Assembly (NCBI GenBank): GCA_905221605.1
Contig: CAJNDS010002497.1
Location: 82,001 to 146,000 of the forward strand
Direction of reading: 5' to 3'
From: Symbiodinium natans
Taxonomy: Eukaryota; Sar; Dinophyceae; Suessiales; Symbiodiniaceae
Length of the DNA: 64,000 nucleotides
Shown: positions 29,640 to 41,137 of the stretch, one piece after another
How positions within the stretch are numbered: the stretch's first letter is position 1
Layout of the letters: each line of letters starts with the position of its first letter
Translations under genes and position numbers: made by a program
The notes under the pieces: generated by a model
What the model was told of the DNA's origin: nothing
Database searches by the model: none
The model's input: the letters and a program-made list of their open reading frames with translations, nothing else

Positions 29640-32600
29640 TTGGCCAGAGAGATGTGTTTTGGATCAATAATATGATTAAACTCAGCTTGTCAGCTGTTTA
29701 GACAAATGAGTTGGGAAATTCAGAATGATGCAACATACAGTTTCTATTCATTTTGTCCTGAGGGTTTAGGTTTAGGGTTTAGGGTGTATGCGCTGTATGG
29801 GCGAAGTCCAAACTCCCTAAGCTGGAGGGTTCCCACTATCCCCCATTTCCTATGGCCCGACACACGAAACCCAAAACCCAAAAGCCTAAATCCCAAACCC
29901 TAAAACCTAAATCCCTAAACCCTAAATCCCAAACCCTAAACCCTAAACCCTAAATCCCAAAACTTTCTTGAGCCCTGAACCCTGTGTTTGATGGCAGCAC
30001 CCTGGGGCTACAATGGCCAGAGATGCGCTACCTGCCCAAAAAACCCTAAACCCTAAACCCTAAACCCGAAACCCTAAACCCTAAACCCTAAACCCTAAAC
30101 CCTAAACCCTAAACTGGCCGGAGACTCGCGTGTCCCATTTTTGACCCAAGCCCCGGCTCCCGCACCGAGCGACCCATGGAGCCGGAACCCTAAACCCTAA
30201 ACCCTAAACCCTAAACCCTAAACCCGGAACCCTGGTAGCTTCCTTTGGTACACCGGACCCTGAAACCCCTAATTATAGGGACCTAGATGATTAGAATAGG
30301 GTGTTGGGGGTTATTTTAGGGTTTAGGGTTTAGAGTTTAGGGCTACTATAGGGGCCTGAATGATTCGAATAGGTCTTTTGGGGGTTATTATAGTATAATC
30401 ATCAAGGGACCCTAAGGGAATACTCTGAGTAACTATTCCGACCACTACATTAGACCCTAAAACTGAGGTCCTAGAGCCCCGGACTCTCAAACAAAGGTTT
30501 AGGGTTTAGGGTTTCGGGTTTAGGGTTTCGAGTTTACGGTACCTTGAACCGTTTAGGGTTTAGGGTTTAGGGTTTAGGGTTCAGGTAATAGTATACTCAT
30601 AATCATCATCATCATCATCATAATAAGGTTATTAATATTAGTCAATACAATGCAATGCAGGCCCCCTCCCCGCCACGAACCCTTCGACGAACCCCGGGGG
30701 CATTCGGCGAACCTCTGCCGTACCTTTTTCTACTAGACCCCCACGTTACTGATCCCCTGCGTTTTGCCCTGAATAGTTGGCGTTGGCCAGTATAACAACG
30801 AAGCACAAGAGGGCACCCTCTGATTTCGGAGGTTGCTCTGGGCAACTTGATCTGGGATAAGGGAGCAGAGCTTTCTACGTGTCATGCTAGGGTTTTACCG
30901 AGGTGAGGGCCCGCACAAGCCCCCCAAAAAATATTTCCAGCAGTCAACCGAAGTTCTGCCTAAACCCTAGACTCTAAACCCAACCCCCCCCCCCCCCCCC
31001 CCCACCCTAAACCCTAAACCCTAAACCCTAAACCCTAAACCCTCAAAAAAAAGGAGTAAGGGAACTACCGAGCATCCATTCCCCTGCAACGCTGCCAGAA
31101 CCTTGAAACCCGGGTTTGAATTCGGGTTTGGGTTCAGGGTGTGGGGTGCAAGGCTTATACTCTATGTCCCAAAAAGCCCTAAACCCTGAACCCTGAACCC
31201 TGAACCCTGAACCCTAAACCCTAAACCCTAAACCCTAAACCCTAAACCCTAAACCCTAAACCCTATCTGAACCCCAATCCCGAACGAAACCCTAAACCCT
31301 GAAGTTTGCCCGCGAAAAGCCCTGGGAGGTCGACCAACAGGCGGACACCGTCGAGGCGATGGTCCCGCTGGTGCCCACCTGTACCAACTGAGGCTTTAGG
31401 GCTTGCGCTTGGGGGGGGGGGGGTTTAGGGTTTAGGGTTTAGGGCCTTTAGGGTTTAGGGTTTAGGGCCTTTAGGGTTTAGGGTTTAGGGTTTAGGGTTT
31501 GGGGCTTAGGGTTTGGGGTTTGGGGTTCAGGGTTCAGGGTTTGGGGCGTAGGGCTTAGGGTTATTTAGGTAGGGGTCAGCTTGGGTGGGAGGGGTTCAGG
31601 AGTTGGGAAGGCTCTTGTCGGGTGTTAGTTAGGGTTGGTTTAGGGTTTAGGGTTTAGGGTTTAGGGTTTAGGGTTTAGGGTTTAGGGTTTAGGGTTTAGG
31701 GCTTTGTTGGGGTTCGGAGATCGAGGTTCTTGTCGGCAAGACAAGACTAAAAAAGTGAAGCATGTAATTGAGGCAACCCTAAGCCCTAAACCCCGGGACA
31801 GTGCATTCACCGACCTCGGTAGCCCTAAACCCAAAACCTAAACCCTAAACCATACACCCTAAACCCTGAGCCCTAAACCCTAAACCCTCAACCCTAGGCT
31901 CTAAACCCTAAACCCTAAACCCTCATCCCTAAACCCCAAACCCCACAGCCAAGGGTTTAGGGTTTAGGGTTTAGGGTTTAGGGTCTAGGGTTTACGGTTT
32001 AGGCTTAGGGTTTAGGGGGCTTAGGGGGTCTATGGAGTTTAGGGTGTTTTAAGGTCTTTTAGGGTTTAAGGGGTTTAGGGGTTTTAGGGGGTTTAGGGGG
32101 TTTGGGGGGTTTAGGGGGTTTAAGGGGTTTAGGGGGTTTAGGGGGCTTTGGGTTTAGGGGGTTTGGGGTTCAGGGTTCAAGCCTCCTACTCTCTGATGCT
32201 CATGTGTATCCATACCAGCCCATGACGGTCACATTCGCCAAAAAAAACAACTTCTCTGATGCTCCCGAAGCCTGTGAACCCCCCCCCCCCCCCCAGGAAA
32301 GTAGCCTATAACTTGTGCCCATGGCCGCAGTTCATGCGGCCACGCCTTCTTATCGAAAGCGCCCTGGTAGACTTCGAAGAAGAGATACTCCTCAGTTTCT
32401 TATGCCTTAACACCTTGAACTCTACGCTTCTCGAGGTTGTGCAAGATTGAGGTTGGGGTGCAGAGTATGTCCGTGCCAGGATGAGGTATAGCAGGGTTTT
32501 AAAGGTCTAGCATTGGTCAGCTGAACGCAATAACGTGAAGACATGCTCGCCCCAAGACCATCCAATCACAACCCTAAACCCTAAACCCTAAACCCCCTAA

Positions 32601-33000
32601 ACCCCCTAAACCCCCTAAACCCCCTAAGCCCTAAACCCTAAACCACATTCACACATTGGGGGTTTACGATGGGACACCAAGATAGACCCCCCCCCCCCCG
32701 GTAGTAGGATTCCCTTTATTTAAGGAATATGACGCTTGCGACACATTCAAATGGCTGGGACCCTGCCAGGAGGCAAAAGGTTGTTTAGGGTTTAGGGTTG
32801 AGGGTTTAGGGTTTAGGGTTTGGGCTTAGGGTTTAGGGTGGTAGGGTTTAGGGTTTGAGGCCCCCCCCCACTCCCTGAAAAGCCTTCATTCTGGGAGGAA
32901 CCTAGAGGGGGTAGAAAAAAGAGGGGGTTAGTAGGGGAACCCATGATGCTAAGCCTGCCATGGTCTCGCTGAACGCTCGACGGCGCCCGCCTACCCCAAG
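29640..33000. other. Telomere-laced interval with orphan exon candidates
   Basis: Alternating short telomeric arrays and 50-150 bp unique pieces. An exon candidate lies near 31,310-31,395 (open on the plus strand as KFAREKPWEVDQQADTVEAM, also open on minus). 32,220-32,450 is open on plus (RPRLLIESALVDFEEEILL). I cannot assign either to a gene. 30,600-30,900 shows nothing recognisable. Confidence 0.35.
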
Positions 33001-33060
33001 AGAGGTGAGTTGGGGGAGGATGTGTACAGAGAAGGCCTTGATGGGGTTGATTCGGCACCC

Positions 33061-33150
33061 TAAACCCTAAACCCTAAACCCTAAACCCTAAACCCTAAAC
33101 CCTAAACCCTAAACCCTAAACCCTAAACCCTAAACCCCTAAACCCTAAAT
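33061..33150 (-). repeat. Telomeric array (CCCTAAA)n
   Basis: About twelve heptamers on the left of the possible exon at 33,185-33,290. Confidence 0.95.
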
Positions 33151-33184
33151 TGGTCCTAAATCTTAAACCCATCCTAACAGGGCC

Positions 33185-33290
33185 ATGTGCGGGAGCTGGC
33201 ACGACAACCGACTCAGCTGCCAGCCCAGATCGGCCAGCTCACCCGCGTCTCCGTGCGCCCAAACATGGGGACCACGATGGGAAACAGTGG
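33185..33290 (-). CDS. Possible exon, YVPLFPIVVPMFGRTETR
   Basis: The minus strand reads GYVPLFPIVVPMFGRTETR up to a consensus donor GTGAGC. CCCTAAA lies on the left and TTTAGGG on the right, the bracket seen around proven exons. It could belong to gene C. Family unknown. Confidence 0.35.
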
Positions 33291-33739
33291 GACGTAACCT
33301 CGGGTTTAGGGGTTTAGGGTTTAGGGCTTTCGGGCTTTAGGGCGCTTCAGGGGTTGAGAGTTTAGGGTTTAGGTTTAGGGTTTAGGGTGTTGAGGGTAGG
33401 CCTAAACCCCAACCCGACTCCCCAAGCCTCAAAATTCGGAAGTCAGACTCGGAAAGCTCAAAAAGCCTGTCAATGGGGGCGCCTCTCCAGACTTTGAGGG
33501 TGTGGAGTCACGGGATGGAGTAGGACTTCGTGGGTTTTTGATTTAGGGTTTAGGGTTTAGGGTTGTGGGACGACCCCCCTCCCCTTCCGCAGGTGCAGCT
33601 GCTGCCATCCGAAGCACTTCGGAGCGCGAAAGGCGCCACTGTGAACCATTACACCCGAAACCATTACACCCTACACCCTACACCCTAAACCCTAAACCCT
33701 AAACCCTAAACCCTAAACCCCGGAACTTTACCGACCCTG

Positions 33740-33800
33740 GGTGTCGGGCTCTCAAAGTTCACATCGAAGACGGCATCGATCTCAGCCAGCAAAGCAATGC
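33740..33800 (-). CDS. Gene C candidate exon, LLAEIDAVFDVNFESPTP
   Basis: The minus strand reads LLAEIDAVFDVNFESPTPR. On the coding strand CCCTAAG directly precedes it, so the AAG of the array may serve as acceptor. Confidence 0.45.
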
Positions 33801-33802
33801 TT

Positions 33803-33945
33803 AGGGTTTAGGGTTTAGGGTTTAGGGTTTAGGGTTTAGGGTTTAGGGTTTAGGGTTTAGGGTTTAGGGTTTAGGGTTTAGGGTTTAGGGTTTAGGGTTT
33901 AGGGTTTAGGGTTTAGGGTTTAGGGTTTAGGTTTTGGGTTTAGGG
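33803..33945 (+). repeat. Long telomeric array (TTTAGGG)n
   Basis: About nineteen heptamers, almost perfect. Confidence 0.95.
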
Positions 33946-34326
33946 ATTCCCCCCCCCCCCCCCTTCCCTCCCTCACCACACACGGGGGTTTAGGGTTTTA
34001 GGGTTCCAGGTTTAGGGCTTAGCCTCTTTACGTAGGAGAAAGTTACCCGATGCACCAACAAAAGTTCTACTTCTCTCGAACTTGCAAGAGGTCTCGTCCC
34101 AGTCTCGATGGCGGGTTGGGGCACGAAGCTGCACTAGGTTGCAAGAAACTTCAGCATGTTGCTTCGATACTGGAGTCGCTTGCCCCAAAACCCTAAACCC
34201 CTAAACCCCTAAACCCCAAAACCCTAAACCCCAAACCCCAAACCCCAAACCCCAAAACCCCAAACCCCAAAACCCTAAACCCTAAACCCTAAACCCTAAG
34301 TTTCAAGAGATGGCCAACTACACTTC

Positions 34327-34407
34327 AGCAGCTGCCGAGGTCGCGGCGTTCACACGGAACTTGTCGAAGGCCAGATGCTCCTGTAGGCAGATGGCGTCTC
34401 TTCTCAG
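34327..34407 (-). CDS. Gene C candidate exon, DAICLQEHLAFDKFRVNAA
   Basis: The minus strand reads DAICLQEHLAFDKFRVNAAT then SAAAE, followed by GTGTAG. Phase with the previous candidate is not certain. Confidence 0.45.
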
Positions 34408-34912
34408 GTTAGGGCTGTTAGGGCCTGCAGGGTTAGGGTTTCAGGTTTAGGGTTTAGGGTTTTAGGGGTCAGCCTACACTCAAAAAACTAAACCCCAAAC
34501 CCTCTAGAAACCCGAAACCGAGCACCCATACCGATAGGCCTCCAAAGCCTAAACCCAAAGCAATACAGTTTATGCTACAGCCTAGTTAAGGCCCTTCTTT
34601 TGAAACGCTTTTGGGACCCTAATGTCTTAGAGATGGCCTCAGGTTGGGGGCTTCACAACAGGTATGCGTTTCGCAGAAACACAAAAGGACGATGCTACTT
34701 GTGAATACACCTAGGGTCTAGGCTTAGGAACGCAGCATCTTCAGATCCTACCGCGCCAGACCCTAAGCCCTAAACCCTAAACCCTAAACCCCAAAGAAAA
34801 AAAACAACAAATCTAAATAAATCCTGGTGAAGCCCCGCCCCAAACCCTTCTGCGCCCTAACCCCAAAAGCTAAATTAGGACCCTAAACCCTAAACCCTAA
34901 ACCCTTAACCCT

Positions 34913-34978
34913 GAACCCTGAAACCCTGAAACCCTGAAACCCTGAAACCCTGAAACCCTGAAACCCTGAAACCCTACA
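34913..34978 (-). repeat. Variant array (CCCTGAAA)n
   Basis: About eight copies of an 8-bp variant, homogeneous within the block. Confidence 0.9.
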
Positions 34979-35180
34979 CCGGACTCGATTTACCTACAGT
35001 TTAGTCGTAGCTACCCTTAATTAGTAGGTACAACCCATAAAAACTGCAGGTAAAGAGGATCCCAGGTAGACCCTGAAACCTACAAGCCCGAAATCCCGAA
35101 ACGAAGCCCTAAATTAGAACCCTAAGCTGTAGACCTGAACCCTAAATTAGGGCCCCTAAACTTTAGACCCTGAACCCTAC

Positions 35181-35273
35181 CGCGCGCACGTCTTCTGAGC
35201 AGCCCGCGTCGTAGAGCCACTTGGAGAAGAAGGCGTCGGGCCCGAGATCGATCGAGAAGTTCAGCCTGGGCAT
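35181..35273 (-). CDS. Gene C exon 2, MPRLNFSIDLGPDAFFSKWL
   Basis: A 93-nt, phase-0 exon: MPRLNFSIDLGPDAFFSKWL then YDAGCSEDVRA. Acceptor TCTAAG|ATG, donor GCGCG|GTAGGG, where GTAGGG resembles a telomeric unit. Not recognised. Confidence 0.6.
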
Positions 35274-35397
35274 CTTAGACCAAAAAAGAACCCTAAACCC
35301 TACACCCTACACCCTACACCCTAAACCCTAAACCCTAAACCCGAAATCCTAAACCCTAAACCCTAGCCCTAAACCCTAAACCCGCCAAACCCTAAAC

Positions 35398-35427
35398 GGC
35401 GCTCATGGCATCTGCCGTCGGGGCCAT
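35398..35427 (-). CDS. Gene C possible first exon, MAPTADAMSA
   Basis: A 30-nt frame from ATG (35,425-35,427) reads MAPTADAMSA, then donor GCC|GTTTAGGGTTTGG. The donor GT is the GTTTAGGG of a telomeric array. It joins in phase to 35,181-35,273. Confidence 0.45.
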
Positions 35428-35939
35428 GCTTGGTAGTGCTGAGGGGTTGAGGGTTCGAGCTTGCGGCCCTGTGGCTTGGGAGAATGTAGGGTTTAGGGTT
35501 AAGGTGTAGGTTGTATGGCTTTGGTTTTGAAACCCCTGAAACATAAGCCCTAAAACCTGATAGTGCTTAAAGGGTTGAGGGCTTGAGGTTTGATGTTTCG
35601 GGGTTTGGCAAGAAACGCGAAGACCCCAAACGTCCCTAAACCCTGAAAGCCCTAGACCCCCCAAAATTCTTAAACTGCTAGTTGAACTTGTTGAGCAACC
35701 CTAAACCCTAAACTCTGAGCCCTAAGCGCCTAAACCCTACGTGTATCACGCAGACACCTGCTACAAAAGCTATTGAAGAATTCCCTATAGAAACCCTAAA
35801 CCCTAACCCCTAGACCCTAAACCCTACCCCTACACCCCCAAACCCGTAAACCCTAAACCGTAATAGACAGAGTGTCCTTAAACTCCGCGCTTGCGACTGA
35901 GCCTTCTGGAAACTTCTTTGTTGCTTGCCTCCTCTGGGT

Positions 35940-36150
35940 CTAAACCCTAAGCCCTATAAGCCCTAAGGCCTTGCCGCCCTATAAGCCCTAAGCCCTATAA
36001 GCCATGAGCCCTATAAAAAGCACTATACGCCCTATAAGCCCTAGGCCTTAAGCCCAAGAAGCCCTAAGCCCTAGGCCCTATAGCCCTAGGCCCTATAGCC
36101 CTGTAAGCCCTATAAGCCCCTATAAGCCCTACAAGCCTTATAAGCCCTAT
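35940..36150. repeat. CCCTATAAG / CCCTAAG variant repeats
   Basis: A degenerate array in which the telomeric unit has become CCCTATAAG. Confidence 0.85.
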
Positions 36151-36480
36151 AGCCTTGCGTTCCGAGCTTCGGCCGAAACACGGAGAACATAACCCGAAGT
36201 CCGCTGTCTTGACGGCGTGTACTGCAACAGCCACCTCTGCAATGTCCTTCGGGACAGCGTGGCGGGATGAGTGGCTTTAGCCGTGCGACAAAGTTGCCCG
36301 ATGTAGCTTCATTGAAACATGAAGCGAATCGTGAGTTGAACGCTGCTGCCCACGCGCAGCTCTGCAGACCAGTTGGCAATGGAACTGGTGCATCTTAGGA
36401 CGCAGCTTCCACAACGGTCTGCGCTGGTCGACAGCTCGAGAAGCAAGAGCTACATAGGTTTGCATGTAGAGCCGTCCACA
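36150..36480 (-). pseudogene. Fragment of an abundant dinoflagellate protein family, frameshifted
   Basis: The minus strand reads YVALASRAVDQRRPLWKLRP, KMHQFHCQLV and, in another frame, NSRFASCFNEATSGNFVARL. The motif order WKLRPKxH ... NPRFxSCFxDE ... is one I associate with uncharacterised, often repeated proteins of Symbiodiniaceae. A shift separates the parts, so this is a relic. Recognition is by memory of the motif pattern only. Confidence 0.4.
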
Positions 36481-36584
36481 TTCGACGAAGCCCTATAAGC
36501 CCTAAGCCCTAACCCTAAACCCTAAGCTGTAAACCCTAAACCCTAAACCCTAAACCCTAAACCCTAAACCCTAAACCCTAATTA

Positions 36585-36680
36585 TGTGAGAGGGTTGATC
36601 TCACAAGTCTGGGAGCCCAGCTCCGAGGCCAGGCGCTCCACCACACATTCCCGGCGCGCCTCTCAAGCAAAAGAGGCCCA
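36585..36680 (-). CDS. Orphan exon candidate, RRECVVERLASELGSQTCEI
   Basis: The minus strand reads RRECVVERLASELGSQTCEI between CCCTAAA (left) and TTTAGGG (right). Acceptor CTTGAGAG|GCGCG. Gene unknown. Confidence 0.4.
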
Positions 36681-36684
36681 AGAG

Positions 36685-36880
36685 TAGGGTTTAGGGTTTA
36701 GGGTTTAGGGTTTAGGGTTTAGGGTTTAGGGTTTAGGGTTTAGGGTTTAGGGTTTAGGGAATAGGGTTTAGGGTTTAGGGTTTAGGGTTTAGGGTTTAGG
36801 GTTTAGGGTTTAGGGCTAGGGGTTTAGGGTTTAGGGGTTTAGGGTTTAGGGTTTAGGGCTTAGGGCTTAGGGTTTAGGGT
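36685..36880 (+). repeat. Long telomeric array (TTTAGGG)n with variants
   Basis: About 27 units including CTTAGGG and GGTTTAGGG variants. Confidence 0.95.
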
Positions 36881-37071
36881 TTCGACGGTTTCGGGTTTAG
36901 GGTTTAAGGGTGGGGGGGACTTTAGGGTTTAGGGTTGAAGGGGCATTGCTTCTTCCCGCACAGGTCTATGCAGCTTGCAAAGCTTGGTAGCTCTGTTGCC
37001 ATAAGGGGGCACCGCTTTTGGCGGTGGTGTGACATTTGAAAGAGAAGGAAGCATTAATCGTAAACCCAAAG

Positions 37072-37336
37072 CCCCTTAATCTACCAACGGAAAACCCTGA
37101 ACCTTAAACCCAAACACCAGAAAAGGGCAAAAGGGTATCCAAAGCCGACCTTAACCCCTAAATGCTAAACCCGGCTACCAAGACATGCCGCCTGCAGACT
37201 CAAAACCCCTTAATCTACCAACGGAAAACCCCGAACCGTAAACCCAAACACCAAAAAGGGCAAAAGGGTACCCAAACCCGACCTAACCCCTAAACGCTAA
37301 ACCCGTCTACCAAGACATGCCGCCTGCAGACTCAAG
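37072..37336. repeat. 134-bp tandem duplication
   Basis: Two diverged copies, each from CCCCTTAATCTACCAACGG to ACATGCCGCCTGCAGACTC. Each contains a GGCAAAAGGGTAxCCAAA core resembling introner arms, so it may be a duplicated short element. Confidence 0.8.
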
Positions 37337-39402
37337 ACGAAGTCACACCAACCTTGGTGTTCGGGTACTTTAGGTTTTGGCTCCAAATATTGGGTTCAGG
37401 GTTCACTCTAAACCCTAAACCCTAAACCCTCAGTCAAGCACCCGACAGAGCTCATGGGGCTTCTGAGCAGTTTCGGGCCCACCCTACGTTAAGTAGGGTT
37501 TAGGGTTTAGGGTTTAGGGTTTGGGGTTTAGGGTTTGGGGTTTGGGGTTTAGGGTTTAGGCTCAATTTATTGCAAGACAGGCGGTCGGATGCTGCCAGGG
37601 CCCTGAGCGCGCGGCTCAGAACGGGATTTGGGCCTGTCGAGTACCTGGAAGCTCAACTTAGACGCTCCTGGCTGGTTCTTAGTAGGGAATGAGGAATGAG
37701 TACTGTACCCAAAATGAAGTAGGGTTAAAACTCCTTGTATCCTTGGAGTCTCCGAAGAGCTGTCCGAGCAAGGGGCGAAACATATTCCTTGTATCCCCAA
37801 AAGAGCACCCAATATGCACACTGTCACTCACCAATAATAAACAGGAACCTTATATACACTCACTAATAAGACTAACATTAACCCTACTTCCAACAATATT
37901 AAATAGTTTAGGGTCCCTAAACCCTAAACCCCAAACTCTAAACCCTAAACCGGATATCTAGGGCCCGAATTCCCTCATTCCCTACTAAGAAACCTGGGGG
38001 CAGGCATGGTCTTGGTCTGAGGTTTTGGGGGTTTAGGGTTTTGGGGTTTAGGGGTTTTAGGGGGCTTAGGGGGTTTAGGGGTTTAGGGGGTTTAGGGGTT
38101 TAGGGGGTTTAGGGGTTTAGGGGCTTTGGGTTTTGGGGTTTAGAGATTGGGGTTTGGGGGCTTAAGGTTTGGGGTTTAGGGTGTATAAACCCACAGGGTT
38201 TGGGCTCTATAGGGCTTAGGGGAATGGCTGCACGCGCACAGGACTTGAATGATGATAAATCCTAAACCCTAAACCCTAAACCCTAAACCCTAAACCCTAA
38301 GCCCTAAGCCCTAAGCCCTAAACCCATGCAGAATCAGCTCACCGAAGCCCTCTGCCACTTTTTGTCTGCTGCCTCCTCTCGGCGCAGGCACGCTGCTGGC
38401 GAAGGGTACCCTAAACCCTAAACCCTAAACCCTAAACCCTAAACCCTAAACCCTAAACCCTAAACCCTAAACGCCTATGTGAGTTCTTGGCGGAGTTTGT
38501 GGCTTTAGGTGTAGATCGAGTTTACGAGAGTTTGGGGATTGGCTACCCTTGTACTGGCCCACCCTGGCCTTACCGCCCCGAGAACCCAGAACAAGCCCGC
38601 ACATGGGTTTCTTGCTTCAAGGTTCTGAATGTGGATACCTAATTGCAGTTGAGTTGAGGGTTTCAGGGTTTCGGAAAAAAGATTCTATAGCCTAAGCCCT
38701 AAACCCCAAATCTCTAGCTCAAGACCCTGCATACTGCCTTCAGGCACGGTGCTCGGGGCCCGGGAAGCTTGTGAAGGTGCTCCTAAACCCTAAACCCTAA
38801 ACTTTAAACCCTAAACCCTAAACCCTGCCAAAACTCACATATGCAAAGGCCCTGTCACGGAGTGCTCACAAAGGGTTTAAGGCTTTGGAAACCCCCTATA
38901 AAGCCTGTACCCTGTGAAACACTCAAAATCCTAAATACCTTAAAGCCCAGAAACCCTGCACTCTACTCACCCTAAACTCTGAACCCTCGAGACCCTAAAG
39001 CCTATACCCCAACACCCTCAACACCCCTAAACCCTAAACACCCTCTAAATGCCCTAAACCTAAAACCCTAAACCCTAAACCCCAAACCCGTCTGTGAGTC
39101 ACTGAGTCACCTGAAAATTGCGCGGGAGACAAAGTCCAGCGGAGGCCAACAATCAAGGGACGAGGAGCCCAGTACACACCCGAGATCCTTTTTCGAGATG
39201 GGGTTATAACCCTAAACCCTAAACCCTAAACCCTAAACCCTAAACCCTAAACCCTAAACCCACCCGAAAGTTCGGATCTCGGAGGGTTTCGGGGGTTCAG
39301 GGTTCAGGAGCCCCATCGCCCACACGAAAGCTGTACACGGCCACACAATTCTTGTAAGGGACTGCTTTTAGGGTTTAGGGTTCAGAGTCTAGGGTTTAGG
39401 GT

Positions 39403-39840
39403 GTGGGCTTAGGGTTTGGGGTTTGGGGTTTGGGGCTGGGGGTTTTGCGTGCCTATTCAATTAGAATGGGTATTCTGGGTAGTGTATATTCCTGCTATTT
39501 GGGGATTCAATTGGGTCGTGCATTACATGGCTTTTGCAATAGACTGGCGCGGGCTCACGTCTCTTGTCCGGTCTCCCTCTGTACCTGCCGAAAATCGCGG
39601 AAGATCTGCGCGCGGCAGCGCCACGGGCTCAAACAGTTTCTTAAATCGAGCTTCGCCCCTGGAGAGGGCATCCGCCGATCGTCCAGCAGATGAAAAATGA
39701 CAGTGAAACTGAAACCACGCCAAGGCCCCAACGGGGCCCCCTTGCACAACGTCTAGGACCTCCACGTATGCCCGAAGTCATCAGAAATCCTAGATCCACC
39801 TCAACATCCTGAGCCACAGGCATCGAAGACCAGGGGGCAT
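39403..39840. other. Unidentified coding-like stretch
   Basis: Long frames are open on both strands (plus: VFWVVYIPAIWGFNWVVHYM; minus: GEARFKKLFEPVALPRADLP). I recognise neither. Possibly transposon-derived. Confidence 0.25.
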
Positions 39841-40125
39841 CCCTAAACCCTAAACCCAAAACCCAAAACCCTAAACCCTGCACCCTAAACCCTAAACCCC
39901 AAACCCTAAACCCCAAACTCTAAACCCTAAAAGGGCTCAGGAGCGTCTTAAGTCGCTCCATCAACTGCGCGACCCCGCTGCCTCCGAACCTCCGAACCCG
40001 GTACAGTGGGTTTAGGGTTTAGGGTTTAGGGTTTAGGGTTGTTGAGGGTTGAGTGTTTAGGGTTTAGGGCTTCATTTGTCGTATGGGCCCTTGGGTTGCA
40101 GAGGTGTAGAGATGGGCAGATGTAG

Positions 40126-40225
40126 AGATGAACCCTAAACCCTAAACCCTAAACCCTAAACCCTAAACCCTAAACCCTAAACCCTAAACCCTAAACCCTA
40201 AACCCTAAACCCGAAACCCTAAACC
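40126..40225 (-). repeat. Telomeric array (CCCTAAA)n
   Basis: About thirteen heptamers. Confidence 0.95.
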
Positions 40226-40735
40226 CACACAATGGGCCCTTCCGGCTCTGACACACACCCCCCCCTCGGAAGCCCGCTGAAGCCTCAAAGCTTGTTTATG
40301 AAAGCCCCTAAACCCCTAAACCCTAAACCCTACACCCTAAACCCTAAACCCTAAACCCTAAACCCCAAACCCTAAACCCTAAACCCCAAACCCTAAACCC
40401 TAAACTCTCCTGCACAGGCACGCGGCGAGATGGAGGCCCTCCCTCACGCGGGCAGCAAGTCGCGAGAAGGGCCTCCCACACTTTTGAGCCCAGCGGGTTC
40501 AGGGATGTTCGACTTATGAGGGCTTTGGGGTGTATCGGGTTTAGGGTTTAGGGTTTAGGGGTTAGGGTTAGGGGTTAGGGGTTAGGGTTTAGGGTTTATG
40601 GGGCTTCGGTTTGGGGGGTTAAGGTTTGGGGTTCGGCATAGATCCTCCCCAGGGAGCATCTATCGCCTAGTGTTTCAAAGCAGGTTCCCAACACGAAGTA
40701 CTCAACCCTGAACTCCAAAACCCTAAGCCCTAAAC

Positions 40736-41000
40736 CCCTAAAACCCTAAACCCCAAACCCCTAAACCCCTAAACCCCTAAACCCCTAAACCCCTAAACCC
40801 CTAAACCCCTAAACCCCTAAACCCCTAAACCCCTAAACACACCTAAACCCCTAAACCCCTAAACCCCTAAACCCCTAAACCCCTAAACCCCTAAACCCCT
40901 AAACCCCTAAACCCCTAAACCCCTAAACCCCTAAACCCCTAAACCCCTAAACCCCTAAACCCCTAAACCCCTAAACCCCTAAACCCCAAACCCAAACCCT
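40736..41000 (-). repeat. Variant array (CCCCTAAA)n, 8-bp unit
   Basis: About 28-30 copies of the 8-mer CCCCTAAA (TTTAGGGG), much more homogeneous than surrounding canonical blocks. Confidence 0.95.
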
Positions 41001-41076
41001 AAACGGCCCTAAACCCTAGACCCAAACCCTAAACCCTAAGCCCTAAACCCTAAACCCTAGACCCCCCCAAACCTTC

Positions 41077-41137
41077 TCAGGCCTTGACCAGGGCCTGAGA
41101 TGCGGTCAGCAAGGCGGCGAAGCGCTCGTGCGCTGAC
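41077..41137 (-). CDS. ABC1K last exon (probable)
   Basis: This reads SAHERFAALLTASQALVKA and stops TGA at 41,077-41,079. Acceptor TTAG|GTCAG. Assigned by position. Confidence 0.5.

Larger units (their letters stand above)
37430..41060. other. Telomere-laced interval with unresolved content
   Basis: Contains arrays, a possible short plus-strand terminal frame at 37,432-37,492 (KHPTELMGLLSSFG), an unidentified frame pair at 39,400-39,840, a hairpin-like segment at 37,780-37,880, and variant arrays. No gene can be assigned. Confidence 0.35.

Noticed and set aside
29427-29670. Gly-rich or Pro-rich coding regions
   Set aside because: Pure G/A tract; composition only.
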